Source of the DNA: Acholeplasmatales bacterium
Lineage (GTDB): Bacteria; Bacillota_I; Bacilli_A; Acholeplasmatales; Anaeroplasmataceae
Reading direction: 5' to 3'
Assembly: GCA_017444645.1 (NCBI GenBank)
Contig: JAFSWG010000060.1
Span: 1 to 51,915 of the forward strand
DNA: 51,915 nucleotides
The first letter of the stretch is position 1. The number at the start of each line of letters is the position of its first letter. Both the position numbers and the translations under genes were made by a program. The notes under the pieces are model-generated. The model saw nothing but the letters and a program-made list of their open reading frames with translations. It was not told the origin of the DNA and did no database searches. Positions 8,672 to 17,198 of the stretch are shown piece after piece.

Positions 8672-9115
8672 CTACTTCTTATCAATTAATTTAACCTTTA
8701 AATCTCTACCACTTTCAGTAGTAATAATAAATGTTTGACCTTTAGAATGAGTTAAACAACCCTTTGCTAAAGGAGAATCATTTGAAATCTTACCATTGAA
8801 TGGATCAGATTCACTACCACAAATTTGGTATTTAACAGTTTTCTTTGTATCTACATATTCAACTACAACGTTAACGATATCAACGATTCTAGCATATTTT
8901 AAGATATTTTGAATTTCAAAAATTCTTGCTTCGTTTGCTGTTTGATCTTCTCTTGCTGCAGAATAATCAGCATTTTCAGATAAGTCACCTTGCTCACGAG
9001 CTTCTTTAATAGCTTGTTTAATTCTTTCACGGTCAACGTTGACACGTCTATCTAATTCTTCTTCTAATTCTTGCTTACCAACTGTAGTTAAATCTATAAC
9101 CTTTTTATTTTCCAT
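8672..9115 (-). CDS. greA: transcript cleavage factor GreA
   Basis: GreA rescues arrested RNA polymerase by stimulating cleavage of backtracked RNA in the secondary channel. The 147-residue chain has the N-terminal coiled coil with the tip acidic residues in GDLSENADY (about 43-51) and the C-terminal FKBP-like domain with the DSPLAKG motif. It has its own promoter at 9146-9174 and its own terminator. Confidence 0.96.
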   Translation of the reverse strand: MENKKVIDLTTVGKQELEEELDRRVNVDRERIKQAIKEAREQGDLSENADYSAAREDQTANEARIFEIQNILKYARIVDIVNVVVEYVDTKKTVKYQICGSESDPFNGKISNDSPLAKGCLTHSKGQTFIITTESGRDLKVKLIDKK

Positions 9116-9145
9116 AATAGAATTCCTCCAAAAATATACTCAATT

Positions 9146-9174
9146 ATTATACTTAAAAATGATTTGAAAATCAA
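9146..9174 (-). promoter_or_regulatory. promoter of greA
   Basis: TTGATT (9169-9174), a 17-base spacer and TATAAT (9146-9151), about 30 bases before the ATG. It lies directly downstream of the alcohol dehydrogenase stop. Confidence 0.75.
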
Positions 9175-9189
9175 GGAAATTAATAAATA

Positions 9190-10386
9190 TTACATACTTG
9201 CTTTTAATATTTTTGCAACTTCTTCTCTAGTTAATGATTTATATCCACCATTTAACAAGAAAGTTGCATCTAAAATTTTATCTAAATTATCTAAATTAAC
9301 ACCAAGTTCAGATGAATGAATAACAAGACCTATTTCTTTCATCCATTCACTCATTAATAAAATTCCTTCTTGAGCTATTTCCTTATCTGTTTTCTTGTAT
9401 ACTCCATCTTCATTTTTAATAAATGGGTTTACATTCCATACATTAATTGCAAATCTTTTAAATTTTAAAATACCATAAGGCATAACATAAGAATAATATG
9501 GAATAGATACTGCAGATAAAGTCATACCATGAGTTGCGTTAGTTACTGCGCCAATAGCTTGACCAATCATATGCACTTCCCAATCTTCAGTTTTACCTCT
9601 ATTAACTAATGTATTTAATGCCCATGTTGCTGTCCACATGATATTACTTCTAGCATCATAATCTAAAGGATTTTTTACAGCAATTTTTGAAGAATTAATT
9701 AATGATCTCATTAATCCTTCCATAATATAATCTGATGTATTATCATCCTCATCAGAAAAATATTGTTCCATAATATGAGACATAATATCAAATATTCCAG
9801 CAACCATTTGGTATCTAGGTACACTAAATGTAAATTCAGGATTTAAAATAGTGAACTTAGGAAATAAATTAGCATCAAATACTTTTCCAATTTTTAAGCC
9901 AGTTTTTGTATTTGTAATAACTGATCCACCATTCATTTCACTACCAGTACCAACCATTGTAAGTACTGTACCAATAGGAATAGGCTTTACTTTACAATCA
10001 TTCATCTTTAGATAATATTCATCCCATGGATCAATATCTTTATCTAAATTAACTGAGGCAGATACACCCTTTGCATAATCTATAACAGATCCACCACCAA
10101 CTGCAAGTAATAAATCAGCATTAGCTTCTTTAGCTATTTTAATGCCCTCATATAACTTATCTACAGTTGGATTAGACATTACTCCAGCATCTTCAAAAAT
10201 GTTTTTATCTGCTTCTTTCAAAATTTGAATGATTGAATCATAAATTCCATTTTTCTTTATTGATCCACCACCATAAATTAATACTACATTTTTTCCATAA
10301 TTCTTTAATTCATCCTTTAACGATTTTAATGAATCAGCTCCAAAATATAATTTTGTTGGATTGTAATATGTAAAATTACCTCTCAT
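9190..10386 (-). CDS. iron-containing alcohol (butanol-type) dehydrogenase
   Basis: The 398-residue enzyme belongs to the group III, BDH/YqhD-like branch and should reduce aldehydes to alcohols with NAD(P)H in fermentation. The nucleotide-binding GGGS is at 97-100, and the metal ligands fit D200, H204, H272 and H286. Length and the opening segment MRGNFTYYNPTKLYFG match YugJ/BdhA-type enzymes. Cofactor preference and substrate cannot be read from sequence. It follows the YgjP-like gene by 12 bases and is probably the end of the U32 operon. Confidence 0.93.
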   Translation of the reverse strand: MRGNFTYYNPTKLYFGADSLKSLKDELKNYGKNVVLIYGGGSIKKNGIYDSIIQILKEADKNIFEDAGVMSNPTVDKLYEGIKIAKEANADLLLAVGGGSVIDYAKGVSASVNLDKDIDPWDEYYLKMNDCKVKPIPIGTVLTMVGTGSEMNGGSVITNTKTGLKIGKVFDANLFPKFTILNPEFTFSVPRYQMVAGIFDIMSHIMEQYFSDEDDNTSDYIMEGLMRSLINSSKIAVKNPLDYDARSNIMWTATWALNTLVNRGKTEDWEVHMIGQAIGAVTNATHGMTLSAVSIPYYSYVMPYGILKFKRFAINVWNVNPFIKNEDGVYKKTDKEIAQEGILLMSEWMKEIGLVIHSSELGVNLDNLDKILDATFLLNGGYKSLTREEVAKILKASM

Positions 10387-10398
10387 TATAGTATCCTC

Positions 10399-11073
10399 CT
10401 AGTATTTATCATTATATTTAATACTTCTTAGCTTATGCTGATAATATTTATAATTCGGAAAAACATTTTCTAATAATTTATAAAAACTTGCTTGATGATT
10501 TAAGAAATAAAAATGACATAGCTCATGATATATAACACTTTTAATTAATATTGGTTCATATTTAGCTAATTTAGATGCAAAGCATATTGAATTCTTCTTT
10601 GGTGTACATTGACCAAAATAAGTCTTAACATTTTTATATTTTACAGTAATAGCTTTATTAATATTTAATGCTTGCTTACATTCTTCTAAATATCTATTAA
10701 TAAAATGTCTTAAGCATTCTTCTAAATATGAATATATTAATTTTTCTACATTAGTTTTTTTATTCTTATGAACAATTATATATTTTCCATCTGATTCAAC
10801 ATATGAATCAATATCATCAATTTCTTTTATTTCATATTCAGTTCCAAATAAATGAATTGTGTTATTCTTTTCTATATCCTTTTTATCTAATACTTTCTTA
10901 ATAAAAGAATATGAATTATACAAGTATTCATTTATTTTAGAATCATTTAATTTAATTGGAGTTCTTATAATTACCTTATTAGGTTTTATAGGCTTAATAT
11001 AAATTCTTCTATTTCTTGGCTTATATTCTATTTCTATTTCTAATAAAGTACCATTAATTATATATTGCCTCAT
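10399..11073 (-). CDS. YgjP-like (DUF45) zinc metallopeptidase
   Basis: The 224-residue protein carries the HExxH zinc motif as HELCH (H183, E184, H187) in a YHELCHFYFLNH context, followed by FPNYKYYQHKLR. This is the pattern of the YgjP/WLM-like M48-related family. No signal peptide or membrane segment is visible, so it is cytoplasmic. The substrate is unknown. It lies two bases after the U32 gene and twelve before the dehydrogenase. Confidence 0.85.
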   Translation of the reverse strand: MRQYIINGTLLEIEIEYKPRNRRIYIKPIKPNKVIIRTPIKLNDSKINEYLYNSYSFIKKVLDKKDIEKNNTIHLFGTEYEIKEIDDIDSYVESDGKYIIVHKNKKTNVEKLIYSYLEECLRHFINRYLEECKQALNINKAITVKYKNVKTYFGQCTPKKNSICFASKLAKYEPILIKSVIYHELCHFYFLNHQASFYKLLENVFPNYKYYQHKLRSIKYNDKY

Positions 11074-11075
11074 AA

Positions 11076-12263
11076 TTACTCCAATCTTATTAAATCATAT
11101 GGTTCTAATTCTTCATCTGTATAAAAATATAATGGCTGTAATGGATGTCTTGCAGCATCTACTGGATTTCCATCCATATCAAATATTTCTTTAATTGGAA
11201 TTATTTTTGTACCTCTAGGTGAAAATACCTCTATATTTGAGAATGGTACAAAATAGTTTCTTTGTTCAATATACGCAATATGTTTCTCTTTATCATATGA
11301 TTTAACTATACCTATAAAATCTTTTGTAGGAACAGTTAAATTTAAATCATATAATTGTTCTTCTATAGTAGGCTCATGGAATAAAAATCCTGTTGCTGTT
11401 AATCTATTCTCAGCCTTTGATATTGCGTTTATATATTTATTATAATCTAAAACCTTTCCAGTTGTCTCATATTCATCAATTATTCTTCTATATGCATTAA
11501 CAACTGTTGCGATATAATGTAGAGATTTCATTCTACCTTCGATTTTAAATGAATTAATTCCAATATCCATCATCTTAGGTATTGCAGGTATTGCACATAA
11601 ATCCTTACTAGACATTGCAAAATAATCTCCCTCTGGATTATATTTTACACCATCATTTACATAATCATAGCACCATCTACATGAATGGGCACATCCACCA
11701 CGGTTAGCATCTCTATTTGTCATATTGTTAGAAAGCATACATCTACCGCTATATGAAACGCACATTCCTCCATGAATGAATGCTTCAATATCAGTTTTAG
11801 TTGATTTTCTTATTTCATTTATTTCATCAAGTGATAATTCTCTTGCAAGAACAACTCTATTTACGCCTAATCTCTCATAAAATTTAATTGCTTCAGGATT
11901 AGCACTTGAGCACTGTGTTGAAACATGTGCTTCCATCTTAGTATTTTCTTTTACTAGCTTTAGAATATATAGTGATGATGCAATAATACAATCAACACCA
12001 CATGCTTCTAATTCCTTTAAATAATCTAAAATACCATTTGTATCATTATTATGCATAACGATATTACATGTAACATGGATTTTAGCATTATGCTTATGAG
12101 CAAAATCACAAGCTTCTTTAATATCATCTATTGTAAAATTAGATGCTCTAGATCTTAATGAAAATTTCAATCCTCCAATAAATACAGCATTGGCACCATA
12201 TAGGATTGCAACCTTTAGTTTTTCTAAATCTCCTGCTGGAGCTAATAATTCAAACTTAGACAT
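11076..12263 (-). CDS. peptidase U32 family protein, TrhP2 (YrrO)-like tRNA hydroxylation protein
   Basis: At 395 residues this matches the longer partner of the Bacillus YrrN/YrrO pair, which is required for prephenate-dependent hydroxylation of wobble uridine 34 in tRNAs. It opens with FELLAPAGDLEKLKVAI, has an HGGMCVSYSGRCMLS segment and a cluster of cysteines (C168, C175, C191, C195, C198) able to hold an Fe-S centre. The C-terminal beta domain is present. It overlaps the shorter U32 gene by eight bases, and greA lies nearby as in Bacillus. The enzymatic role is inferred from family and context. Confidence 0.88.
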   Translation of the reverse strand: MSKFELLAPAGDLEKLKVAILYGANAVFIGGLKFSLRSRASNFTIDDIKEACDFAHKHNAKIHVTCNIVMHNNDTNGILDYLKELEACGVDCIIASSLYILKLVKENTKMEAHVSTQCSSANPEAIKFYERLGVNRVVLARELSLDEINEIRKSTKTDIEAFIHGGMCVSYSGRCMLSNNMTNRDANRGGCAHSCRWCYDYVNDGVKYNPEGDYFAMSSKDLCAIPAIPKMMDIGINSFKIEGRMKSLHYIATVVNAYRRIIDEYETTGKVLDYNKYINAISKAENRLTATGFLFHEPTIEEQLYDLNLTVPTKDFIGIVKSYDKEKHIAYIEQRNYFVPFSNIEVFSPRGTKIIPIKEIFDMDGNPVDAARHPLQPLYFYTDEELEPYDLIRLE

Positions 12264-13125
12264 TTTTTAGCTCCTCCTTTAAATAAACAGTGTCATTATT
12301 TTTAAATCCATCATGAATATCTAATCCTAATGATTGAATTATATTCTTTGCTTCTTCTAAAGACTCATTTTTATTATTAAAATCATAATATGCTTTTAAT
12401 ACAGTTTTATAATCTTCAAAATTAACATAATTTGGATCTAAAATTAGATATTTTAAAAATTTAATGTCATCTAAATTATCTAATAGTGATACAACATATG
12501 ATCTTAAAATATATGTTCCATTTTCATTTTCACAAATTGGAATATAATCATTTCTTGTTGTCTCTTTTAAATATCCATTTTCAAGTGGCATATTTATTCC
12601 TGTTTTATTAGAATATAGAGTTAATAATTTTCTTTTTGAATAAAACATTATTTTATGACCAAAGCCATAATATGAAAGTGGTGCATTAGTTTTATCATAT
12701 GCTAAGGATAAATCCTTTAATGTTATTTCAGATGACATTTGATAAGCATCAAAATTAAAGCTTTGTAACACAGATAAATCTAAATAATTTGTAATCATAG
12801 TTTCTGGATTATAAATTATTTTATTACTTAAGCCTTTATCTATTGCTAAATTACAAGCACCCAAATCACTAAAATAGTAATAAATATCATCACCTTTATA
12901 TCCATCTAATAATTTAGATAATCCTTCTATATCAGATGGATGATATATTTTATTTAATCCAATAATTATTTTTTTATTATTTTTTCTTAATAAATCAATT
13001 GAAGAATCTAAATCAATACTTCCATAAGATAATGAAAATGGTTTAATCATCAATATAAATCCATCTGCATAATCTATTAAGTTATTCAATTCTTCATTTT
13101 TATATACTAGAGATATAATTTCCAT
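12256..13125 (-). CDS. short peptidase U32 family protein, TrhP1 (YrrN)-like
   Basis: The 289-residue product is a diverged U32 protein, the size of Bacillus YrrN. It retains the U32 barrel pattern (YYGFGHKIMFYSKRKLL corresponds to the cysteine-bearing segment of its partner) but lacks the cysteine cluster, so it probably works as a partner of the adjacent U32 protein. A longer frame starts at a GTG at 13134, but that codon is part of the AAGGGGTG ribosome site; the ATG at 13125 is the better start. It overlaps the next gene by eight bases. Confidence 0.8.
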   Translation of the reverse strand: MEIISLVYKNEELNNLIDYADGFILMIKPFSLSYGSIDLDSSIDLLRKNNKKIIIGLNKIYHPSDIEGLSKLLDGYKGDDIYYYFSDLGACNLAIDKGLSNKIIYNPETMITNYLDLSVLQSFNFDAYQMSSEITLKDLSLAYDKTNAPLSYYGFGHKIMFYSKRKLLTLYSNKTGINMPLENGYLKETTRNDYIPICENENGTYILRSYVVSLLDNLDDIKFLKYLILDPNYVNFEDYKTVLKAYYDFNNKNESLEEAKNIIQSLGLDIHDGFKNNDTVYLKEELKNV

Positions 13126-13145
13126 AATTATCACCCCTTATTGGT

Positions 13146-13171
13146 GTCAAAAATCCATGTCACCATGGATT
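13146..13171 (-). terminator. hairpin terminator after ffh
   Basis: Perfect eight-base stem AATCCATG/CATGGATT with a four-base loop, followed by a short T tail. The tail is weak, so termination may be partial and the U32 operon may use read-through. Confidence 0.6.
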
Positions 13172-13182
13172 ATTGAATAATA

Positions 13183-14607
13183 TTAGAATCTAAATGAACC
13201 TTTGTTTTTACCCTTACCCTTTTTAACCTTAGGTTGCGCACCAGCTACGCTTTGATAATTTCCAGCCTTAACTTGGTTTTGCATACGCTTAACATCGTCT
13301 TCATTCATATTTTTCATTTGCTTCATTTGAGATTTCATTTGTTGTAATGTATCTCTTAATCTATTTACTTCTTGAATTGATCTACCAGAACCTTTAGCAA
13401 TACGATCTCTTCTCTTGAAGTCTCTATCGATTAATTCAGGATGACGTCTTTCCTCTTCAGTCATTGACCAAATAATCGCTTCTATCTTATCAAATGCTCT
13501 ATCATCAACATTATTTAATGCAGCCTTCATTTGACCCATACCTGGTAAAAATCCTAATATCTTAGATAATGAACCCATTCTTTTAATCATTTTGAATTGC
13601 TTAATTAAGTCATTATAGTTAAAAGAATCACTCATCATTCTTTCGGCAGCTGATTTCATTTCATCTTCATCAATATTTTCTTGTACAGTATCGATTAATG
13701 ATAAAACATCACCCATACCTAGAATTCTATCAGCTAATCTATCAGGATAGAATATTTCCATAGCATCAAGCTTTTCACCTGTAGACATAATCTTAATTGG
13801 AATACCTGTCATTTCTTTAATTGAAAGGGCAGCACCACCACGAGTATCACCATCAAGCTTTGTTAAAATGATACCAGTGATTGCAAGTCTTTGATGGAAT
13901 GCTAAAGCAACATTAACTGCATCCTGACCAGCCATTGCATCTACTGTTAATAATATTTCATCTGGATGAGAAATATCTTTAACATTATCTAATTCTTGCA
14001 TTAGCTCTTCATTAATTTGAAGACGACCTGCTGTATCAATAAATACTAAATCACAGCCTTCTTCTTTAGCTTTCTTTAGACCTTCTTCTACAATCTTTTC
14101 AGCTTTAACCTTAGTACCCATTTCAAAAACAGGAACACCAATAGATTTACCTAAAGTTACTAATTGATCTACTGCGGCTGGTCTATAAATATCTGCTGCA
14201 ATTAGCATTGGTTTTTTCTTTAGCTTTTTTCTATAAAATAAAGCCATCTTACCAACTGCGGTTGTTTTACCTGCACCTTGAAGACCTACTGCCATAACAA
14301 CAGTCATACCATGCTGCTTAATATTAAGATCAACTGCTTCATCACCAAGTGTCTTCTTTAATTCGTCACGAACAATTTTAACAACCTGTTGACCTGGGTT
14401 TAAGCCTTTCATGATTTTTTCGCCTAGAGCTTGTTCTTTTATATTTGCTAAAAACTTTTTAACTACTTTATAGTTAACATCGGCTTCTAGTAAAGATAAT
14501 CTAACCTCTCTAAGCATTTCATCTATATCATTTTCATTTAATTTACCTTTTCCCGTTAATCTTCTTAATCCCATTTGTAAACGAGAACTTAAACTATCAA
14601 ATGCCAT
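13183..14607 (-). CDS. ffh: signal recognition particle GTPase Ffh
   Basis: Ffh binds signal peptides and the SRP RNA and targets ribosomes to the membrane through FtsY. The 474-residue protein has an N domain, a G domain with GLQGAGKT at 108-115, DTAGRLQ and TKLDGDTRGG motifs, and a Met-rich M domain at the C-terminus ending in a lysine tail. A frame start at 14622 is a GTG within the GGGAGG ribosome site; the ATG at 14607 is correct. The gene follows ylxM by two bases. Confidence 0.97.
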   Translation of the reverse strand: MAFDSLSSRLQMGLRRLTGKGKLNENDIDEMLREVRLSLLEADVNYKVVKKFLANIKEQALGEKIMKGLNPGQQVVKIVRDELKKTLGDEAVDLNIKQHGMTVVMAVGLQGAGKTTAVGKMALFYRKKLKKKPMLIAADIYRPAAVDQLVTLGKSIGVPVFEMGTKVKAEKIVEEGLKKAKEEGCDLVFIDTAGRLQINEELMQELDNVKDISHPDEILLTVDAMAGQDAVNVALAFHQRLAITGIILTKLDGDTRGGAALSIKEMTGIPIKIMSTGEKLDAMEIFYPDRLADRILGMGDVLSLIDTVQENIDEDEMKSAAERMMSDSFNYNDLIKQFKMIKRMGSLSKILGFLPGMGQMKAALNNVDDRAFDKIEAIIWSMTEEERRHPELIDRDFKRRDRIAKGSGRSIQEVNRLRDTLQQMKSQMKQMKNMNEDDVKRMQNQVKAGNYQSVAGAQPKVKKGKGKNKGSFRF

Positions 14608-14609
14608 AA

Positions 14610-14909
14610 TTAATCCTCCCACAAAATATCGGTAATTTGTTTTTTAATATCATCACTAATATTAAGTGCTTCAATTTTTTTGTATTTTTTATTTAGATGC
14701 ATCAATGCTTCATAATTATATAAAGCCTCACTTGCTCTTTTAATTTGATCGAAAACTGCATTTCTTGAAATATTATAATTCTCTGCAATTTCAGCTAAAG
14801 ATAAATCCATATAATAATAATCTTCAAAATATAATCTTTGTTTATCTGTTAAAAGATTACCATAAATATCATATAATCCAATTAATTCATCTCTAGATAA
14901 TTCTTCCAT
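14610..14909 (-). CDS. ylxM: YlxM, putative helix-turn-helix SRP-associated protein
   Basis: The 99-residue UPF0122 protein has a sigma-70 region-4-like helix-turn-helix (LSLAEIAENYNISRNAVFDQIKRASEAL, about residues 34-61). The family is encoded directly before ffh in many Firmicutes and has been linked to SRP function, possibly in regulation. Here the ffh ribosome site overlaps its last codons. Confidence 0.92.
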   Translation of the reverse strand: MEELSRDELIGLYDIYGNLLTDKQRLYFEDYYYMDLSLAEIAENYNISRNAVFDQIKRASEALYNYEALMHLNKKYKKIEALNISDDIKKQITDILWED

Positions 14910-14913
14910 AAAA

Positions 14914-16131
14914 TCAGTCCTTATTATTTCTAATATTTTTAATTCTATCTAACAATGTTGGATGTGAATAAGATAATAAAACAATTAATGGATGAGGATT
15001 TAAATCTCCTAAATCCTCTCTATATAAAATCTTTAAAGCTTCAATTAATTGTTCTCCATATCCTTCTTTTACGGCAGCTAAATCAGCACGGTATTCAGCA
15101 CGTCTAGAAAAATAAGATGTTACAAATCCAATTATTGTTGATACAAATGGTAATAATACAACAAATAAGATTATAGATGCAAAGCCATAATTAAATTTAT
15201 TAAATCCAAAATCATTACATAGATTAGGAATTTTAATTAATAGCCATGCTAATAAAACAAATATAAACATAATCAAGATAGATGATAAAGAATTTTTTAA
15301 TGTATCTTTATGAATACCATGTCCCATCTCATGAGCAAATATTGCGATAATTTGTTCATTTGACATTTTATTTAATAAATTATCATATAATACAATTATT
15401 TTAGTTTTACCAAAGCCTGTAAAATATGCATTAGATTTAGTTGTTCTTCTAGATGCATCCATAACCTTGATATCTTTAACCTTATAATTATGACTTTCAA
15501 GCATTTTAGTTAAAGAATCTCTTAATTCTCCATCATCTAGTGGAACAAATTTATTAAATATTTTAGATAAATATGGAAATACAAACGCGATTAATAAGCT
15601 TAAAACAAATAATATTGCTGTAAATAATATTATTATGTAGTCTCCCATCGTCTTATGAAGTAAGATAAATAATGATACAATTCCAATGAATAATGCAAAC
15701 ATCAATATACCAGCCTTTATTTGGTCTAATATAAATGTTTTAAGTGTCATCTTATTAAATCCATATTTTGATTCAAGCTTTAAATCAGCAAAATAGCTCA
15801 TTATAATAATAACTATAAAATTAATTCCTAAATAAATAGATAAGACAATTATTGAATTAGCATAATCATTTTCAATATTTTTAACTATAATTGAAAATAC
15901 ATTTGTCATTAATAATACCAAATTTATTACATAATTTAATATTTCACTAATTATGCTTAATCTTATTTTTTCTGCAGAATATTTTTTCCATTTAATATAA
16001 GTTTCTTTATCATATACATCTTCTAATTCTTTTGGAATAGATGCATTTCGATTTCTATATTGTAATATTGCTAAGAATAATTGAAATATAAAATATAATG
16101 AAATTATTATAGCAGCTATAAGCTTATACAT
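14914..16131 (-). CDS. M48 (Ste24/CAAX-protease-like) membrane metallopeptidase
   Basis: The 405-residue integral membrane protein has the HExxH motif as HEMGH (H267, E268, H271), with about six to seven hydrophobic segments around it. An EYRADLAAV sequence near 348 supplies the third zinc ligand. The architecture is that of Ste24/HtpX-type proteases that act on membrane or misfolded proteins. It lies four bases before ylxM and 17 after ftsY, inside the SRP operon, which suggests a link with membrane protein quality control. Confidence 0.9.
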   Translation of the reverse strand: MYKLIAAIIISLYFIFQLFLAILQYRNRNASIPKELEDVYDKETYIKWKKYSAEKIRLSIISEILNYVINLVLLMTNVFSIIVKNIENDYANSIIVLSIYLGINFIVIIIMSYFADLKLESKYGFNKMTLKTFILDQIKAGILMFALFIGIVSLFILLHKTMGDYIIILFTAILFVLSLLIAFVFPYLSKIFNKFVPLDDGELRDSLTKMLESHNYKVKDIKVMDASRRTTKSNAYFTGFGKTKIIVLYDNLLNKMSNEQIIAIFAHEMGHGIHKDTLKNSLSSILIMFIFVLLAWLLIKIPNLCNDFGFNKFNYGFASIILFVVLLPFVSTIIGFVTSYFSRRAEYRADLAAVKEGYGEQLIEALKILYREDLGDLNPHPLIVLLSYSHPTLLDRIKNIRNNKD

Positions 16132-16148
16132 AATTCACCTCAATATTT

Positions 16149-17117
16149 TTATTCTTCAAAGAAATCTGCAAATAATCCATATAGATATTGTTCAATATCA
16201 AATACTTCTAAGTCATCTACACCTTCACCAAGACCGATGTATTTAATAGGTATTCCCATTTCATGTCTTATTGCTAAAACAATACCACCTTTAGATGTAC
16301 CATCAAGCTTTGTTAATATTACACCTGTAACATCAGTAGCTTCTTTAAATGCCTTAGCTTGACTCATACCATTTTGACCAGTTGTAGCATCTATAACTAA
16401 TAATGTTTCATGTGGTGCATCAGGCATTTCCTTTTGTAATACTCTTTTCATCTTAGATAACTCATTCATTAGATTAACTTTATTTTGTAATCTACCTGCA
16501 GTATCACAAAGTAAAATATCATAATTTTCAGTTTTAGCCTTTTTAATAGCTTCAAACATTACACTAGACGGATCAGATCCATCAGGCTTTGTTACGATAT
16601 CTACACCTACACGCTTTGCCCATACATCGAGCTGAGCGATTGCACCTGCACGGAATGTATCACCTGCTGCAAGTAAAACCTTCTTGCCTTCATTTTTATA
16701 TTGGTTAGCAATTTTTGCAATTGATGTTGTTTTACCAACACCATTAACACCAACAAATAAAATTACAGATAATCCATTTTTATTAAGGTTAAGGTTAGCA
16801 TTAACAATTTCACCATTTAAATAGATTTCAAACATTCTATCGATTATCATTTCTTCTAATACCTTAATGTCATCAATCTTTTTATGATAAACCTCATCCT
16901 TTAAGCCTTCAATAAAATCTATAACTGTATCAACACCGATATCAGCCATGATAAATACTTCTTCTAATCTATCGAATAACTCATCATCAATTTTTTCACT
17001 TTTAGATAATATTTCTTTTAAACTTGATAATGCTCCTTCTCTAGTTTTGTGAAGTCCTAATTTATATTTTTCTTTTTTCTTTTTATCTTTTCTTTTAAAT
17101 AAATCAAAGAATCCCAT
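16149..17117 (-). CDS. ftsY: signal recognition particle receptor FtsY
   Basis: FtsY is the membrane-associated GTPase that receives SRP-ribosome complexes. The 322-residue chain starts MGFFDLFKRKD, has a lysine-rich N-terminal patch, an N domain, and a G domain with GVNGVGKT (123-130), DTAGR and TKLDGTSKGG. The long acidic A domain of Escherichia coli is absent, as in Bacillus. The frame open from 17126 begins with GTG codons inside the TAGGTG ribosome site, so the ATG at 17117 is chosen. Confidence 0.96.
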   Translation of the reverse strand: MGFFDLFKRKDKKKKEKYKLGLHKTREGALSSLKEILSKSEKIDDELFDRLEEVFIMADIGVDTVIDFIEGLKDEVYHKKIDDIKVLEEMIIDRMFEIYLNGEIVNANLNLNKNGLSVILFVGVNGVGKTTSIAKIANQYKNEGKKVLLAAGDTFRAGAIAQLDVWAKRVGVDIVTKPDGSDPSSVMFEAIKKAKTENYDILLCDTAGRLQNKVNLMNELSKMKRVLQKEMPDAPHETLLVIDATTGQNGMSQAKAFKEATDVTGVILTKLDGTSKGGIVLAIRHEMGIPIKYIGLGEGVDDLEVFDIEQYLYGLFADFFEE

Positions 17118-17141
17118 CACATTCACCTACGTATCAAAATG

Positions 17142-17150
17142 ATTATATCA
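17142..17150 (-). promoter_or_regulatory. extended -10 promoter of ftsY
   Basis: TGATATAAT on the minus strand: TATAAT with the extended TGn element, 25 bases before the ATG. The -35 is weak (TTTATT). Confidence 0.55.
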
Positions 17151-17170
17151 TAAACTATATGTAAAATAAA

Positions 17171-17198
17171 AGGAAAAAATAGGCACGAATGCCTATTT
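17171..17198 (-). terminator. intrinsic terminator of topA
   Basis: Nine-base stem AAATAGGCA/TGCCTATTT closed by a stable TTCG loop and followed by a T-run. The topA stop codon is inside the stem. Confidence 0.9.
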
